Positions 57,161 to 63,745 of a DNA stretch of 64,000 bases are shown piece after piece; the first letter of the stretch is position 1; each line of letters begins with the position of its first letter. The notes under the pieces were generated by a model. It was not told the DNA's origin and ran no database searches. It saw nothing but the letters and a program-made list of their open reading frames with translations. The position numbers were made by a program, and so were the translations under genes. Source of the stretch: an uncultured Tenacibaculum sp. (GTDB lineage Bacteria > Bacteroidota > Bacteroidia > Flavobacteriales > Flavobacteriaceae); the NCBI RefSeq assembly GCF_947499065.1, contig NZ_CANMMT010000003.1, positions 1-64,000 of the forward strand, written 5' to 3'.

Positions 57161-57802
57161 TTATTGTATTTCAAGCATTAATCTTTGGTTTACCTCATTA
57201 TCATATGATAAATAAGGTTTCTCTGCAGGAACAATCAATTTATCTAAATCATTGTTTAAAACATGCTGGTATTGTTCTTTTACAAAATCAGAAATGTCTT
57301 CAATTTCTATAATATCCTCAGTAGCATATTGAATAATTTCTTCATTTCTAATACCAAGTTGTATAGCTCTTCGTTCTAGCTTATTACCATAAGGATCGTG
57401 ATCGGGATCCCACTGTAATCTTATTGAAGATTTTTTTACCTCTTCTTGCCATTTGTCCCAACTTTCGTATAAGTTTTCTTTAAAGCTAGAATATACAGCT
57501 TTACTTAAATAGCGTTCAAAAGCTTCTCGTTTTATATGTATTGCTAGTACTACTTCTTGCCCTTCTTTAGTTCCCCAACCATTACGATACATCATCCATA
57601 AAAAGTTGGGTTTTATCCAAGTCATTCTTGTGTATTTAAAAGGGCCTCCGAAGTATTGGTTCTTCATAGCAAAATTCCCAATGGCTGGTCGATACGATTG
57701 ATAAACAATCACTTTTTCATCATCATATTGTGCCATAATATGATGTCCTTCATGAGGCCACTTTTTTAATTGTTCTTTATATAGCTCTTTTTTTAATTTC
57801 AT
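57161..57802 (-). CDS. DUF4291 family protein, possible ADP-ribosyltransferase-like enzyme
   Basis: 213 residues. Family pattern: IMAQYDDEKVIVYQSYRPAIG (about 23-43), MTWIKPNFLWMMYRNGWGTKEGQEVVLAIHIKR (split about 60-95), and QWDPDHDPYGNKLERRAIQLG. The Y-Q-S-Y-R-P and the conserved W-M-M-Y-R-x-G-W look like an active-site frame; I cannot prove a fold. It is coupled to the Prs-like gene by a 4-bp overlap, and every other gene of the operon deals with ADP-ribose or NAD, so an ADP-ribose-related reaction is the best guess. Confidence 0.75.
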   Translation of the reverse strand: MKLKKELYKEQLKKWPHEGHHIMAQYDDEKVIVYQSYRPAIGNFAMKNQYFGGPFKYTRMTWIKPNFLWMMYRNGWGTKEGQEVVLAIHIKREAFERYLSKAVYSSFKENLYESWDKWQEEVKKSSIRLQWDPDHDPYGNKLERRAIQLGIRNEEIIQYATEDIIEIEDISDFVKEQYQHVLNNDLDKLIVPAEKPYLSYDNEVNQRLMLEIQ

Positions 57803-58638
57803 CTTAATATCTCTTTCAGTTCAATTTGTTCACAATTTTCATGTGTAATAGTTTTAAAACTATCAGTTGTATATATTTTGGTAAATACTTTTTCTAAATC
57901 TTCAAATCCTCTGCTGAAAATTCCGTGACTTACCGCTAAATATAAGTTTCCTGCATTTTTAGCTTTTAGCTCTTGTGCCAATCCTAAAAAGGTTCCGCCT
58001 CCATCGCAAATATCATCTACAACTAAACAATCTTTACCTTTTAAGTCTTCTGCATATACTTTGAATCCTGTTAATTCCCCTGTTCTAACATTTCTGCTTT
58101 TTGACCCTTCTATAACTTCATACTTCTGTAAATGAGCAGCTACTTTATAAATTTTCTTTAAAGCTCCACCATCAGGTGATATTAATAATAAATCATCTGG
58201 GAGTTGCTGTGTTATTTGTCTAATAAAAGCATGATTGTCTATTATTTTACAATTGTTTAATACTGCAGGTGCTACCTCTGAATGTGGATCGAATATAGTT
58301 ACCGATTCATAGTTTTGTGCATTGATAATATCAGCATATACTTTTACAGATAAAGGTTCGCCAGTTTGCATTAATCTATCCTGCCTTGCTGCTGGAAAAT
58401 AGGGAAGTAGTACTTTAATTTTTTTTACATCCATATTTTTTAGCGCATTGGTAGCTAACAATAGTATACCTAAATCATTAAATGACTGGATACGATGTGT
58501 TATAGTTACTTCCGAAACACCTTTTAAATCCGTAATGATTTTAATATGTGGTTCTCCTCCTGAGAAAGTAAAATAATTGTACTCTATGGTATTTGTAGTT
58601 CCGTATGGAGAAAAATGTTTGTCTAAATTTAAAATCAT
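57799..58638 (-). CDS. prs: Prs-like ribose-phosphate (or ADP-ribose) pyrophosphokinase
   Basis: 279 residues from the ATG at 58638. Family blocks: PYFPAARQDR (79-88), DPHS (117-120), SPDGGALKKI (154-163), VVDDICDGGGTF (206-217) and SHGIFSRGF (237-245). Shorter than housekeeping PRPP synthases (310-320). The alternative ATG at 58671 is rejected because the operator and -7 element (58639-58663) would lie inside the coding region. Classic Prs makes PRPP from ribose-5-phosphate, feeding nadV; the related Adps enzymes of phages act on ADP-ribose instead. First gene of the seven-gene operon. Confidence 0.88.
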   Translation of the reverse strand: MILNLDKHFSPYGTTNTIEYNYFTFSGGEPHIKIITDLKGVSEVTITHRIQSFNDLGILLLATNALKNMDVKKIKVLLPYFPAARQDRLMQTGEPLSVKVYADIINAQNYESVTIFDPHSEVAPAVLNNCKIIDNHAFIRQITQQLPDDLLLISPDGGALKKIYKVAAHLQKYEVIEGSKSRNVRTGELTGFKVYAEDLKGKDCLVVDDICDGGGTFLGLAQELKAKNAGNLYLAVSHGIFSRGFEDLEKVFTKIYTTDSFKTITHENCEQIELKEILR

Positions 58639-58663
58639 ATTGCGTATTTTTGACGCAAATATA
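58639..58663 (-). promoter_or_regulatory. NrtR operator 2 and promoter of the ADP-ribose operon
   Basis: ATTGCGT-N7-ACGCAAA at 58639-58659, same geometry as the nadV box. On the minus strand the -7 element TATATTTG (58663-58656) overlaps one half-site. No good -33 TTG is visible. The operator abuts the prs-like ATG at 58638. Confidence 0.82.
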
Positions 58664-58691
58664 AAAAACATTTATAGTTGTAAAAAAAGTT

Positions 58692-58712
58692 TTTGTGTTT
58701 TTTTTACGCAAA
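58692..58712 (-). promoter_or_regulatory. NrtR operator 3
   Basis: TTTGTGT-N7-ACGCAAA (one C-to-T change), overlapping the nrtR stop codon and about 53 bp upstream of operator 2, a helical-phase distance that could allow cooperative binding. Confidence 0.65.
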
Positions 58713-59393
58713 CTTTATTTCGAAATGGAAACCACTTTTTTGTAGCTCTTTATATTTTTGAGCATTGAACTTAAAAAGCTTGGCAGGTCTACCACTAGAA
58801 GGTTGGTGAATTTTATCGGTTTCTGTTAAAATACCAAAGCTTAAAATCTTTTTTCTGAAGTTTCTACGGTCTATTTTTCTATTTAAAATAGTTTGATACA
58901 AATGCTCTAGATCTGAAAAAGGGAATTCTTTCTTTAATAACTCAAAACCTATGGGTTGGTAGTTTATTTTACTTTGCAATCGTTTTAAAGCAATGCTTAG
59001 AATTTTATCATGATCAAAAGCTAGTTCAGGTAATTCATTTATAGAAAACCATTGTACTTCATCAGCATCAGTATCGGCACTAATTTTAAAGTTATTCGGC
59101 CTAACCAAAGCAAAGTAGGTTACTGATACAACTCTATTTCTTGGATCTCTTCCAGGTGTACCAAAGGTATATAATTGTTCTAGATAATCAATGGTAACTC
59201 CTGTTTCTTCTTGCAATTCTCTTTGAACTGCATCTTCTAATGATTCGTTTTCTAAAACTAAACCTCCAGGAAGTGCCCAGCTACCTTTATAAGGATTAAC
59301 GCCTCTTTTGATTAATAATACTGAAAGCTCTTTTTGTTCGTAACCAAAAACAACAGCATCTACAGCAACTTTGATATTTTGTGGAATCTTCAT
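58704..59393 (-). CDS. nrtR: NrtR-type Nudix/winged-helix repressor
   Basis: 229 residues. An N-terminal Nudix domain carries a complete Nudix box, GX5EX7REXXEEXG (GGLVLENESLEDAVQ then RELQEETGV, about 42-66), so it may still hydrolyse its ligand. The C-terminal winged helix (about 150-229) has IDRRNFRKKILSFGILTETDK and SSGRPAKLFKFNAQKYKEL. NrtR proteins repress NAD synthesis and salvage genes; in studied members ADP-ribose releases DNA. The Prs-like gene follows 65 bp downstream with operator boxes between. Autoregulation is likely. Confidence 0.9.
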   Translation of the reverse strand: MKIPQNIKVAVDAVVFGYEQKELSVLLIKRGVNPYKGSWALPGGLVLENESLEDAVQRELQEETGVTIDYLEQLYTFGTPGRDPRNRVVSVTYFALVRPNNFKISADTDADEVQWFSINELPELAFDHDKILSIALKRLQSKINYQPIGFELLKKEFPFSDLEHLYQTILNRKIDRRNFRKKILSFGILTETDKIHQPSSGRPAKLFKFNAQKYKELQKSGFHFEIKFA

Positions 59394-59404
59394 TTAGTGT
59401 TGTA

Positions 59405-59435
59405 TTTACACAAAACTACAAAAACTTTGTGTAAA
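59405..59435 (-). promoter_or_regulatory. nrtR promoter with inverted repeat
   Basis: Arms TTTACACAAA (59405-59414) and TTTGTGTAAA (59426-59435), 11 nt apart; the -7 element TAGTTTTG (59418-59411) lies between. Half-sites resemble TTTGYGT but point inward, unlike the three other boxes. Confidence 0.5.
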
Positions 59436-59470
59436 TGCTAGTAAACATTTGAGTGAAGAATAGTGTATGT

Positions 59471-60091
59471 TTAACTAGATTTCTCTCGACTTTTTAGCCA
59501 TCTTTTTATGTGTTGAGATAATTCTTCCCAAGGCATTTCTTCAATGTCTTCTTTGCTAAGTTCATATTCTTTAGCAATAAAATAAAAATCACCATTAAAT
59601 TCGTTGTAAATACGCCATATTTTGTTAGCACTATCTATATGTGTACCTTTTATTTTACGAATCCAATTTCTAAATTTTCGAATAGCAACTTCGGGTGAAT
59701 TTTTATGAATTTCTATATCATTACCTGATAAATCAGAAATAGCTCTTTGATATCGATACCGCTCTTTATCGAGTATTAATAGAAACTTATTCTTCATTTT
59801 TTCTTTTCCAAATTCTTTACATCCAATATCCATACCTAGCTCAAAAGGCATATTGAATCTGGCTAGTTGATTTTTTTTGGTAGATTCCATTCGTGATAAA
59901 TCATGAATGCTATACTTTGATGAAGCTATTAACTTTTGAATACCAGATATTCGAGATTCTGCTGAGTTAGTAGTTTCAGAGAGAAGAGGAGAGAGGTCTA
60001 AATATACAGCACAGAAAACTAAGGCTTTTAACAGTGGTTTATACTCGTTGTCAAAAGGACAATTTATGAAAAGGTTATTTTCAAAAGCCAT
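59471..60091 (-). CDS. TIR/nucleoside-deoxyribosyltransferase-like protein
   Basis: 206 residues. It starts NLFINCPFDNEYKPLLKALVF (a Rossmann-like beta-alpha start), then IHDLSRMES near 62-70 and RFNMPFELGMDIG near 78-90, which resembles the catalytic Glu motif of nucleoside deoxyribosyltransferases and of TIR-type NADases. The rest (FLLILDKERYRYQRAISDLSGNDIEIH) is a pattern I know from many bacterial proteins annotated as hypothetical, some of them in defence islands. Hydrolysis of NAD or nucleotides is inference. Last of a three-gene unit, 77 bp upstream of nrtR. Confidence 0.65.
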   Translation of the reverse strand: MAFENNLFINCPFDNEYKPLLKALVFCAVYLDLSPLLSETTNSAESRISGIQKLIASSKYSIHDLSRMESTKKNQLARFNMPFELGMDIGCKEFGKEKMKNKFLLILDKERYRYQRAISDLSGNDIEIHKNSPEVAIRKFRNWIRKIKGTHIDSANKIWRIYNEFNGDFYFIAKEYELSKEDIEEMPWEELSQHIKRWLKSREKSS

Positions 60092-60096
60092 AAAAA

Positions 60097-60366
60097 TTAT
60101 CCAGCAAATTGAACTTTATCTACAGAACCATCAGTTTTATGTACAACCAATGCTTCAGCTTCTTGAAGATTTATAATTTTTTTGCCTTGTAGTATGGCAC
60201 TTCTACGTGTAGTATGTTGAGAAATGATTTTTTCAGTACGTTCTTTAAAAACAACCCACTTTCCACTACGATGCATTACATGCAACTTGGTGCCAGAAGA
60301 ACCAGCAGCTTCAAATTTAGGACCTAAATCTTGTTTTTTATTATGTGACTTCTCATTTATCATCAT
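60097..60366 (-). CDS. DUF2188 family protein
   Basis: 89 residues from the ATG at 60366 (ATG at 60363 also possible; an in-frame TTG at 60399 is not needed). The core KLHVMHRSGKWVVFKERTEK ... RRSAILQGKKIINLQEAEALVVHKTDGSVDK is the small alpha/beta DUF2188 domain. Found in many genomes in short cassettes; activity unknown. 5 bp before the TIR-like gene and about 54 bp after the SLATT gene. Confidence 0.8.
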   Translation of the reverse strand: MMINEKSHNKKQDLGPKFEAAGSSGTKLHVMHRSGKWVVFKERTEKIISQHTTRRSAILQGKKIINLQEAEALVVHKTDGSVDKVQFAG

Positions 60367-60420
60367 ATCAAATATACAATTTAATAAGATGAATTGCAAT
60401 TTTATTATTGAGGAAGAATA

Positions 60421-60879
60421 CTAGTCGGCGTTATCCTCAAGCCTCAGTTCTTTCCACTTGTAATTACCTTTATTCATAATGGCTTGGTATTCCTTATGAA
60501 TCTCATTTATCATCTCAGGATTATTTTTATCATCTTCACTTAAAAGCCTCAATTTTAGTAAAAGGGCTTTCAAATTATTTTTTGAATCTCCATAATAAAC
60601 CCATAATTGTTTGTGGTTGTAAAAGCCATCCCATGCAGCAAGTACGGTGCTAAATGCGCTGAAAAATAGTGTAACAACTTTTAATGTAGAACTCCATTCT
60701 TTAGGAATGTCTCCTCCAATGGCAACTAGAAAGGTAACCAATGCTGAAGATATTGAAATACCAATGTAAATTCTGAATGATTTTTTTTTGTTTTGAACAC
60801 TAGAACTTGTGGTTTTTTCTATCATTTTTGAAATTTCTTCTTGCAAAATTTCAAACTTGCTTAGAGGAGTTTTATTCAT
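60421..60879 (-). CDS. SLATT-like two-TM protein
   Basis: 152 residues: N-terminal helix, two TM segments (about 37-55 with IGISISSALVTFLVAIGG, and 65-88 with VVTLFFSAFSTVLAAWDGFY), then HKQLWVYYGDSKNNLKALLLKLRLL and a cytoplasmic helical tail. This SLATT arrangement is associated in the literature with pore-forming effectors in nucleotide-signalling conflict systems. First gene of the cassette, with its own promoter. Confidence 0.7.
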   Translation of the reverse strand: MNKTPLSKFEILQEEISKMIEKTTSSSVQNKKKSFRIYIGISISSALVTFLVAIGGDIPKEWSSTLKVVTLFFSAFSTVLAAWDGFYNHKQLWVYYGDSKNNLKALLLKLRLLSEDDKNNPEMINEIHKEYQAIMNKGNYKWKELRLEDNAD

Positions 60880-60898
60880 AGTTGGTTGAATCTTTTTT

Positions 60899-60928
60899 CA
60901 AACATATTTAAAAAAAGAAAAACCACAA
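60899..60928 (-). promoter_or_regulatory. Promoter of the SLATT/DUF2188/TIR-like unit
   Basis: Minus-strand TTG (60928-60926) and TATGTTTG (60906-60899), 19 bp apart, about 20 nt before the SLATT ATG. A good match to the consensus, so this unit is separate from the sigma-factor operon. Confidence 0.75.
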
Positions 60929-60938
60929 AATAAAATAA

Positions 60939-61478
60939 CTAATGACAGATTTTACAATCCTCTTTATCTTGAATTTCACCTACTAATTTTCCATCTTCAT
61001 TTAATACAAAGCCACAACAATCCATAAAGCCTTTTGCTATTAATTTACGAGCTCGTTGTATTTGCGATTTGGTTGTTGGTAAACTTTGTTTCAAGGTATC
61101 TGCCACTTCTTGCTGCTTTAAGCCTTTAATATCTGATAGAAATAAAGGGTCTCTATACTTTTTAGGTAAACTTTTTAAAATACCTTGCAAGCAATCTTTT
61201 TCGGTATGGGTGTTTTCTTCTATTTCGGTTTCTGTTTCAAAATTGGCTAATTCAAATGTTTGATTAGTGCTCTTAAAATAATCCATCATAGAATTTCTAG
61301 CAATTGTAAAAATCCAAGATTTTAACTTTGTTAAATCTTTTAAAGTGTGCAACTTGGTATGGACTTTAATAAAAGTATCTTGTAAAAGATCATCAGTAAT
61401 TGTAGTGTCTTTTACTTTACTTAGGATGAAAAACTTTACATCTTCGGCATATTTTGTCCAAACTTGATTTGTAGTCAT
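60939..61478 (-). CDS. sigZ: SigZ-type ECF sigma factor with Cys-rich tail
   Basis: 179 residues: sigma region 2 (about 8-75, DLLQDTFIKVHTKLHTLKDLTKLKSWIFTIARNSMMDYFKS) and region 4 (about 95-150, LPKKYRDPLFLSDIKGLKQQEVADTL). After region 4 the tail has MDCCGFVLNEDGK and ends EDCKICH, four Cys and one His that could bind a metal or form a disulfide. No anti-sigma gene is adjacent, so this tail may be the sensor. Downstream of the Cys-rich peptide gene and a hairpin. Confidence 0.9.
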   Translation of the reverse strand: MTTNQVWTKYAEDVKFFILSKVKDTTITDDLLQDTFIKVHTKLHTLKDLTKLKSWIFTIARNSMMDYFKSTNQTFELANFETETEIEENTHTEKDCLQGILKSLPKKYRDPLFLSDIKGLKQQEVADTLKQSLPTTKSQIQRARKLIAKGFMDCCGFVLNEDGKLVGEIQDKEDCKICH

Positions 61479-61498
61479 ACTATAAATTTATGAAAAAT

Positions 61499-61540
61499 GT
61501 TATTACGAAGTTTAATACGATTTTAAACTTCGTAATAACA
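61499..61540 (-). terminator. Long hairpin between Cys-rich peptide gene and sigZ
   Basis: 18-bp perfect arms (61499-61516 and 61523-61540), 6-nt loop, followed on the minus strand by ATTTTTC. An intrinsic terminator; sigZ would be expressed by read-through from the peptide promoter. Confidence 0.88.
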
Positions 61541-61554
61541 GTTACTATTGTTGT

Positions 61555-61659
61555 TTAGCAGTTGCAGTTATTACATGTGCAATCTACGCATGTGCAGTTT
61601 GCACAACTTCCTGTTTTACATCCTTCGCAATTACAAGTACACTGATTTTTATATTTCAT
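61555..61659 (-). CDS. 34-residue metallothionein-like Cys-rich peptide
   Basis: Short reading frame MKYKNQ followed by eleven Cys in 28 residues, in CTC, CNC, CEGC, CKTGSC and repeated CxC/CxxC patterns, the style of a metallothionein. Coding is supported by the Cys periodicity, the promoter of ECF type upstream and the terminator directly downstream. It probably binds a soft metal such as Cu, Zn or Cd and is regulated together with SigZ. Confidence 0.75.
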   Translation of the reverse strand: MKYKNQCTCNCEGCKTGSCANCTCVDCTCNNCNC

Positions 61660-61686
61660 AATTATTGTTTTTTAAGTTCATATAGT

Positions 61687-61716
61687 AGACTTTTAATTGT
61701 TTAAAAAGATGCATTT
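61687..61716 (-). promoter_or_regulatory. ECF-type promoter before the Cys-rich peptide
   Basis: AAATGCATCTTT (61716-61705) and GTCT (61690-61687) with TGCATC-N17-GTCT spacing, identical to the element upstream of the DUF3703 gene. A -10 of GTCT is common for ECF sigma factors. Confidence 0.7.
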
Positions 61717-62056
61717 ATGATGAAAAATATTTTTGTAATTCTTTTCTAATAGGAATAGGTTTTATTGGAGAAATATTTGCGCCTCCAGTATTTCCTTTTG
61801 GTACCCAGATATTTGTAAAGAAAATTGATGCAATAATTCGAGTAAACTGTCCTAATATTTCCTTTAAATTTTTGGTTTTAATTCCAAAAACTAACATTTT
61901 ATAATGCGATAAAGTATGGCGAAATAAATGTTTTTGCCCCAATATATGAGCATTTTCTAAATGATAAAAAGACACTTTAAAACTATTGTTTTTAAGTGCC
62001 TTTTTAGATAATGTTAATTGACGATAAAATTCTTGTCTTCGTTGTGTTTTAGTCAT
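61715..62056 (-). CDS. DUF3703 family protein
   Basis: 113 residues from the ATG at 62056 (an in-frame TTG at 62068 lies in the leader). KTQRRQEFYRQLTLSKKALKN, LENAHILGQKHLFRHTLSHYKML and PVPKGNTGGANISP-type segments (WVPKGNTGGANISPIKPIPI) are the DUF3703 pattern, with several conserved His. The family is frequently found next to heavy-metal resistance genes. Same promoter type as the Cys-rich peptide, so both belong to the sigma regulon. Confidence 0.85.
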   Translation of the reverse strand: MTKTQRRQEFYRQLTLSKKALKNNSFKVSFYHLENAHILGQKHLFRHTLSHYKMLVFGIKTKNLKEILGQFTRIIASIFFTNIWVPKGNTGGANISPIKPIPIRKELQKYFSS

Positions 62057-62070
62057 GATTTTTAACAATC

Positions 62071-62100
62071 AGACTTATTTTTATATGGAAAGATGCATTT
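62071..62100 (-). promoter_or_regulatory. ECF-type promoter before DUF3703 gene
   Basis: AAATGCATCTTT (62100-62089), 14 nt, then GTCT (62074-62071); same 12-mer and same spacing as the peptide promoter, 14 nt from the ATG. Placed just after the stop of the amidohydrolase gene. Confidence 0.72.
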
Positions 62101-63714
62101 TTAGTTTACTTTCTCTCCGTTTACATAGGTAGCAATAACTTTTGTATTTGGTATTTTACTTCCATCTACTGTCATAATATCGTTTTCTAGAATGATAAAA
62201 TCCGCTACTTTTCCTACTTCAATACTTCCTTTTTCTTTTTCTTCAAAATTTGCATAAGCATTCCATATGGTCATTCCTTTTAATGCGTTTTTTCTAGACA
62301 ATGCATTATTCATTTGGTAACCTTTTTCTGGGTATCCTTTTAAATCTTTTCGAATGGTTGCTGCATAATAAGTATATAATGGACTTACATGTTCTATAGG
62401 GAAATCTGTTCCTAATGCAACTTTTCCATATTCTTTTAATAAATCATTATATGCATAAGCACCTTTTATTCTTTCTGCTCCTACACGGTCTTCAGCCCAG
62501 TACATATCACTAGTTGCATGTGTTGGCTGTATGGATGGTAATACGTTCTTAAAGAAATGAAAATCCTTTAAATCTACTATTTGTGCATGTTCTATACGCC
62601 AGCGACGATCTTGTTTATTTTTTAAAACATTATCATATGTTTTTAGCATTACATAATTAGCAGAATCACCAATAGCATGAGTATTCATTTGATATTCTGA
62701 AGCAGCAATTCGCTTTGCTAAATCTTGTAAATCGTTATAAGAATTTACTAATGCTCCAAAATGTCCTTTTTTGTCTGAATATTCATCTTTTAAAGTAGCT
62801 CCTCTAGATCCTAAAGCTCCATCTGAATATACTTTTACAGAACGAACATTTAAACGATCTGTTTTTACAATTCCTTTGTTTAAGTAATAGTCTAGATTTT
62901 CTTTATTATTAGAAATCATAGCGTAAATACGCATTTTTAAATCTCCTGTTTGTTGTAAACTATCAATTAATTCAATTACTTGTTTGTCTAATCCAGCATC
63001 ATCAACAGTTGTTAAACCTAGATCAAAACAAATTTTTTGGGCATCTTTTAATGCTTGAATTTGTTCTTTTTTTGAAGGTTGAGGAACTTTAATAAAGTTC
63101 ATGGCGTTATCAATTAAAACACCAGTTAGCTTTCCATCTTTTTGTAAGAATTCTCCTCCTTCTACTTTTGTGTCAATAGTAATTCCAGCTAAGTCAATTG
63201 CAGCTTGATTAACCAACATGGCATGTCCGTCAATTCTACGAATGGCTACTGGAATTTTTGGAAAAAGGTGATCTAATTTTTCTTTAGTAGGAAATTCTTT
63301 TACTTCCCAATCATTTTGATCCCAACCACGTCCTGTAATAAATGAAGTATTTTTCTCTTTTTGAAATTTTACTAATTTTTGAAGTACTTCACTATAACTT
63401 TTAGTACCCACTAAGTTTACTTTTTGTTGTTGTAAACCTAATCCGTAAAAATGACAATGCGCATCAATAAACCCTGGATATACAGCTTTATTATTTGCAT
63501 CTATAGTTTGTAAAGTAGCATATTTCTCTTGAATCTCTTTGTTGCTTCCTACTGCAATAAATTTACCATCTTTTATAGCGAAGCTCTCTGCTTTATCAAA
63601 ATTAGTATTTACTGTATATGTATTAGCATTGATAACTATTACATCTGCTTTTTCTTGTTTTTTACAAGAGAATAAAATTCCTGTTAAAACTAGGGGAAAT
63701 AGTATTTTTTTCAT
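62101..63714 (-). CDS. YtcJ-type amidohydrolase, lipoprotein
   Basis: Lipobox LTGILFSCKK (Cys near 17). Metal-dependent hydrolase fold: AVYPGFIDAHCHFYGLG (about 75-91, HxH motif), RRIDGHAMLVN, NTHAIGDSANY (about 343-353), and ALGTDFPIEHVSPL with the metal Asp near 440. The C-terminal EVGKVADFIILENDI is typical of the family. Substrate unknown. On the same strand and about 31 bp from an M28 peptidase gene. Confidence 0.9.
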   Translation of the reverse strand: MKKILFPLVLTGILFSCKKQEKADVIVINANTYTVNTNFDKAESFAIKDGKFIAVGSNKEIQEKYATLQTIDANNKAVYPGFIDAHCHFYGLGLQQQKVNLVGTKSYSEVLQKLVKFQKEKNTSFITGRGWDQNDWEVKEFPTKEKLDHLFPKIPVAIRRIDGHAMLVNQAAIDLAGITIDTKVEGGEFLQKDGKLTGVLIDNAMNFIKVPQPSKKEQIQALKDAQKICFDLGLTTVDDAGLDKQVIELIDSLQQTGDLKMRIYAMISNNKENLDYYLNKGIVKTDRLNVRSVKVYSDGALGSRGATLKDEYSDKKGHFGALVNSYNDLQDLAKRIAASEYQMNTHAIGDSANYVMLKTYDNVLKNKQDRRWRIEHAQIVDLKDFHFFKNVLPSIQPTHATSDMYWAEDRVGAERIKGAYAYNDLLKEYGKVALGTDFPIEHVSPLYTYYAATIRKDLKGYPEKGYQMNNALSRKNALKGMTIWNAYANFEEKEKGSIEVGKVADFIILENDIMTVDGSKIPNTKVIATYVNGEKVN

Positions 63715-63745
63715 TCTTTAATTTAATTATGAAAATATAAGGTTG

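Noticed and set aside
57799..58671. Longer Prs-like protein starting at ATG 58671
   Set aside because: The promoter -7 element and operator would be inside the coding region; ATG 58638 gives the normal N-terminus.
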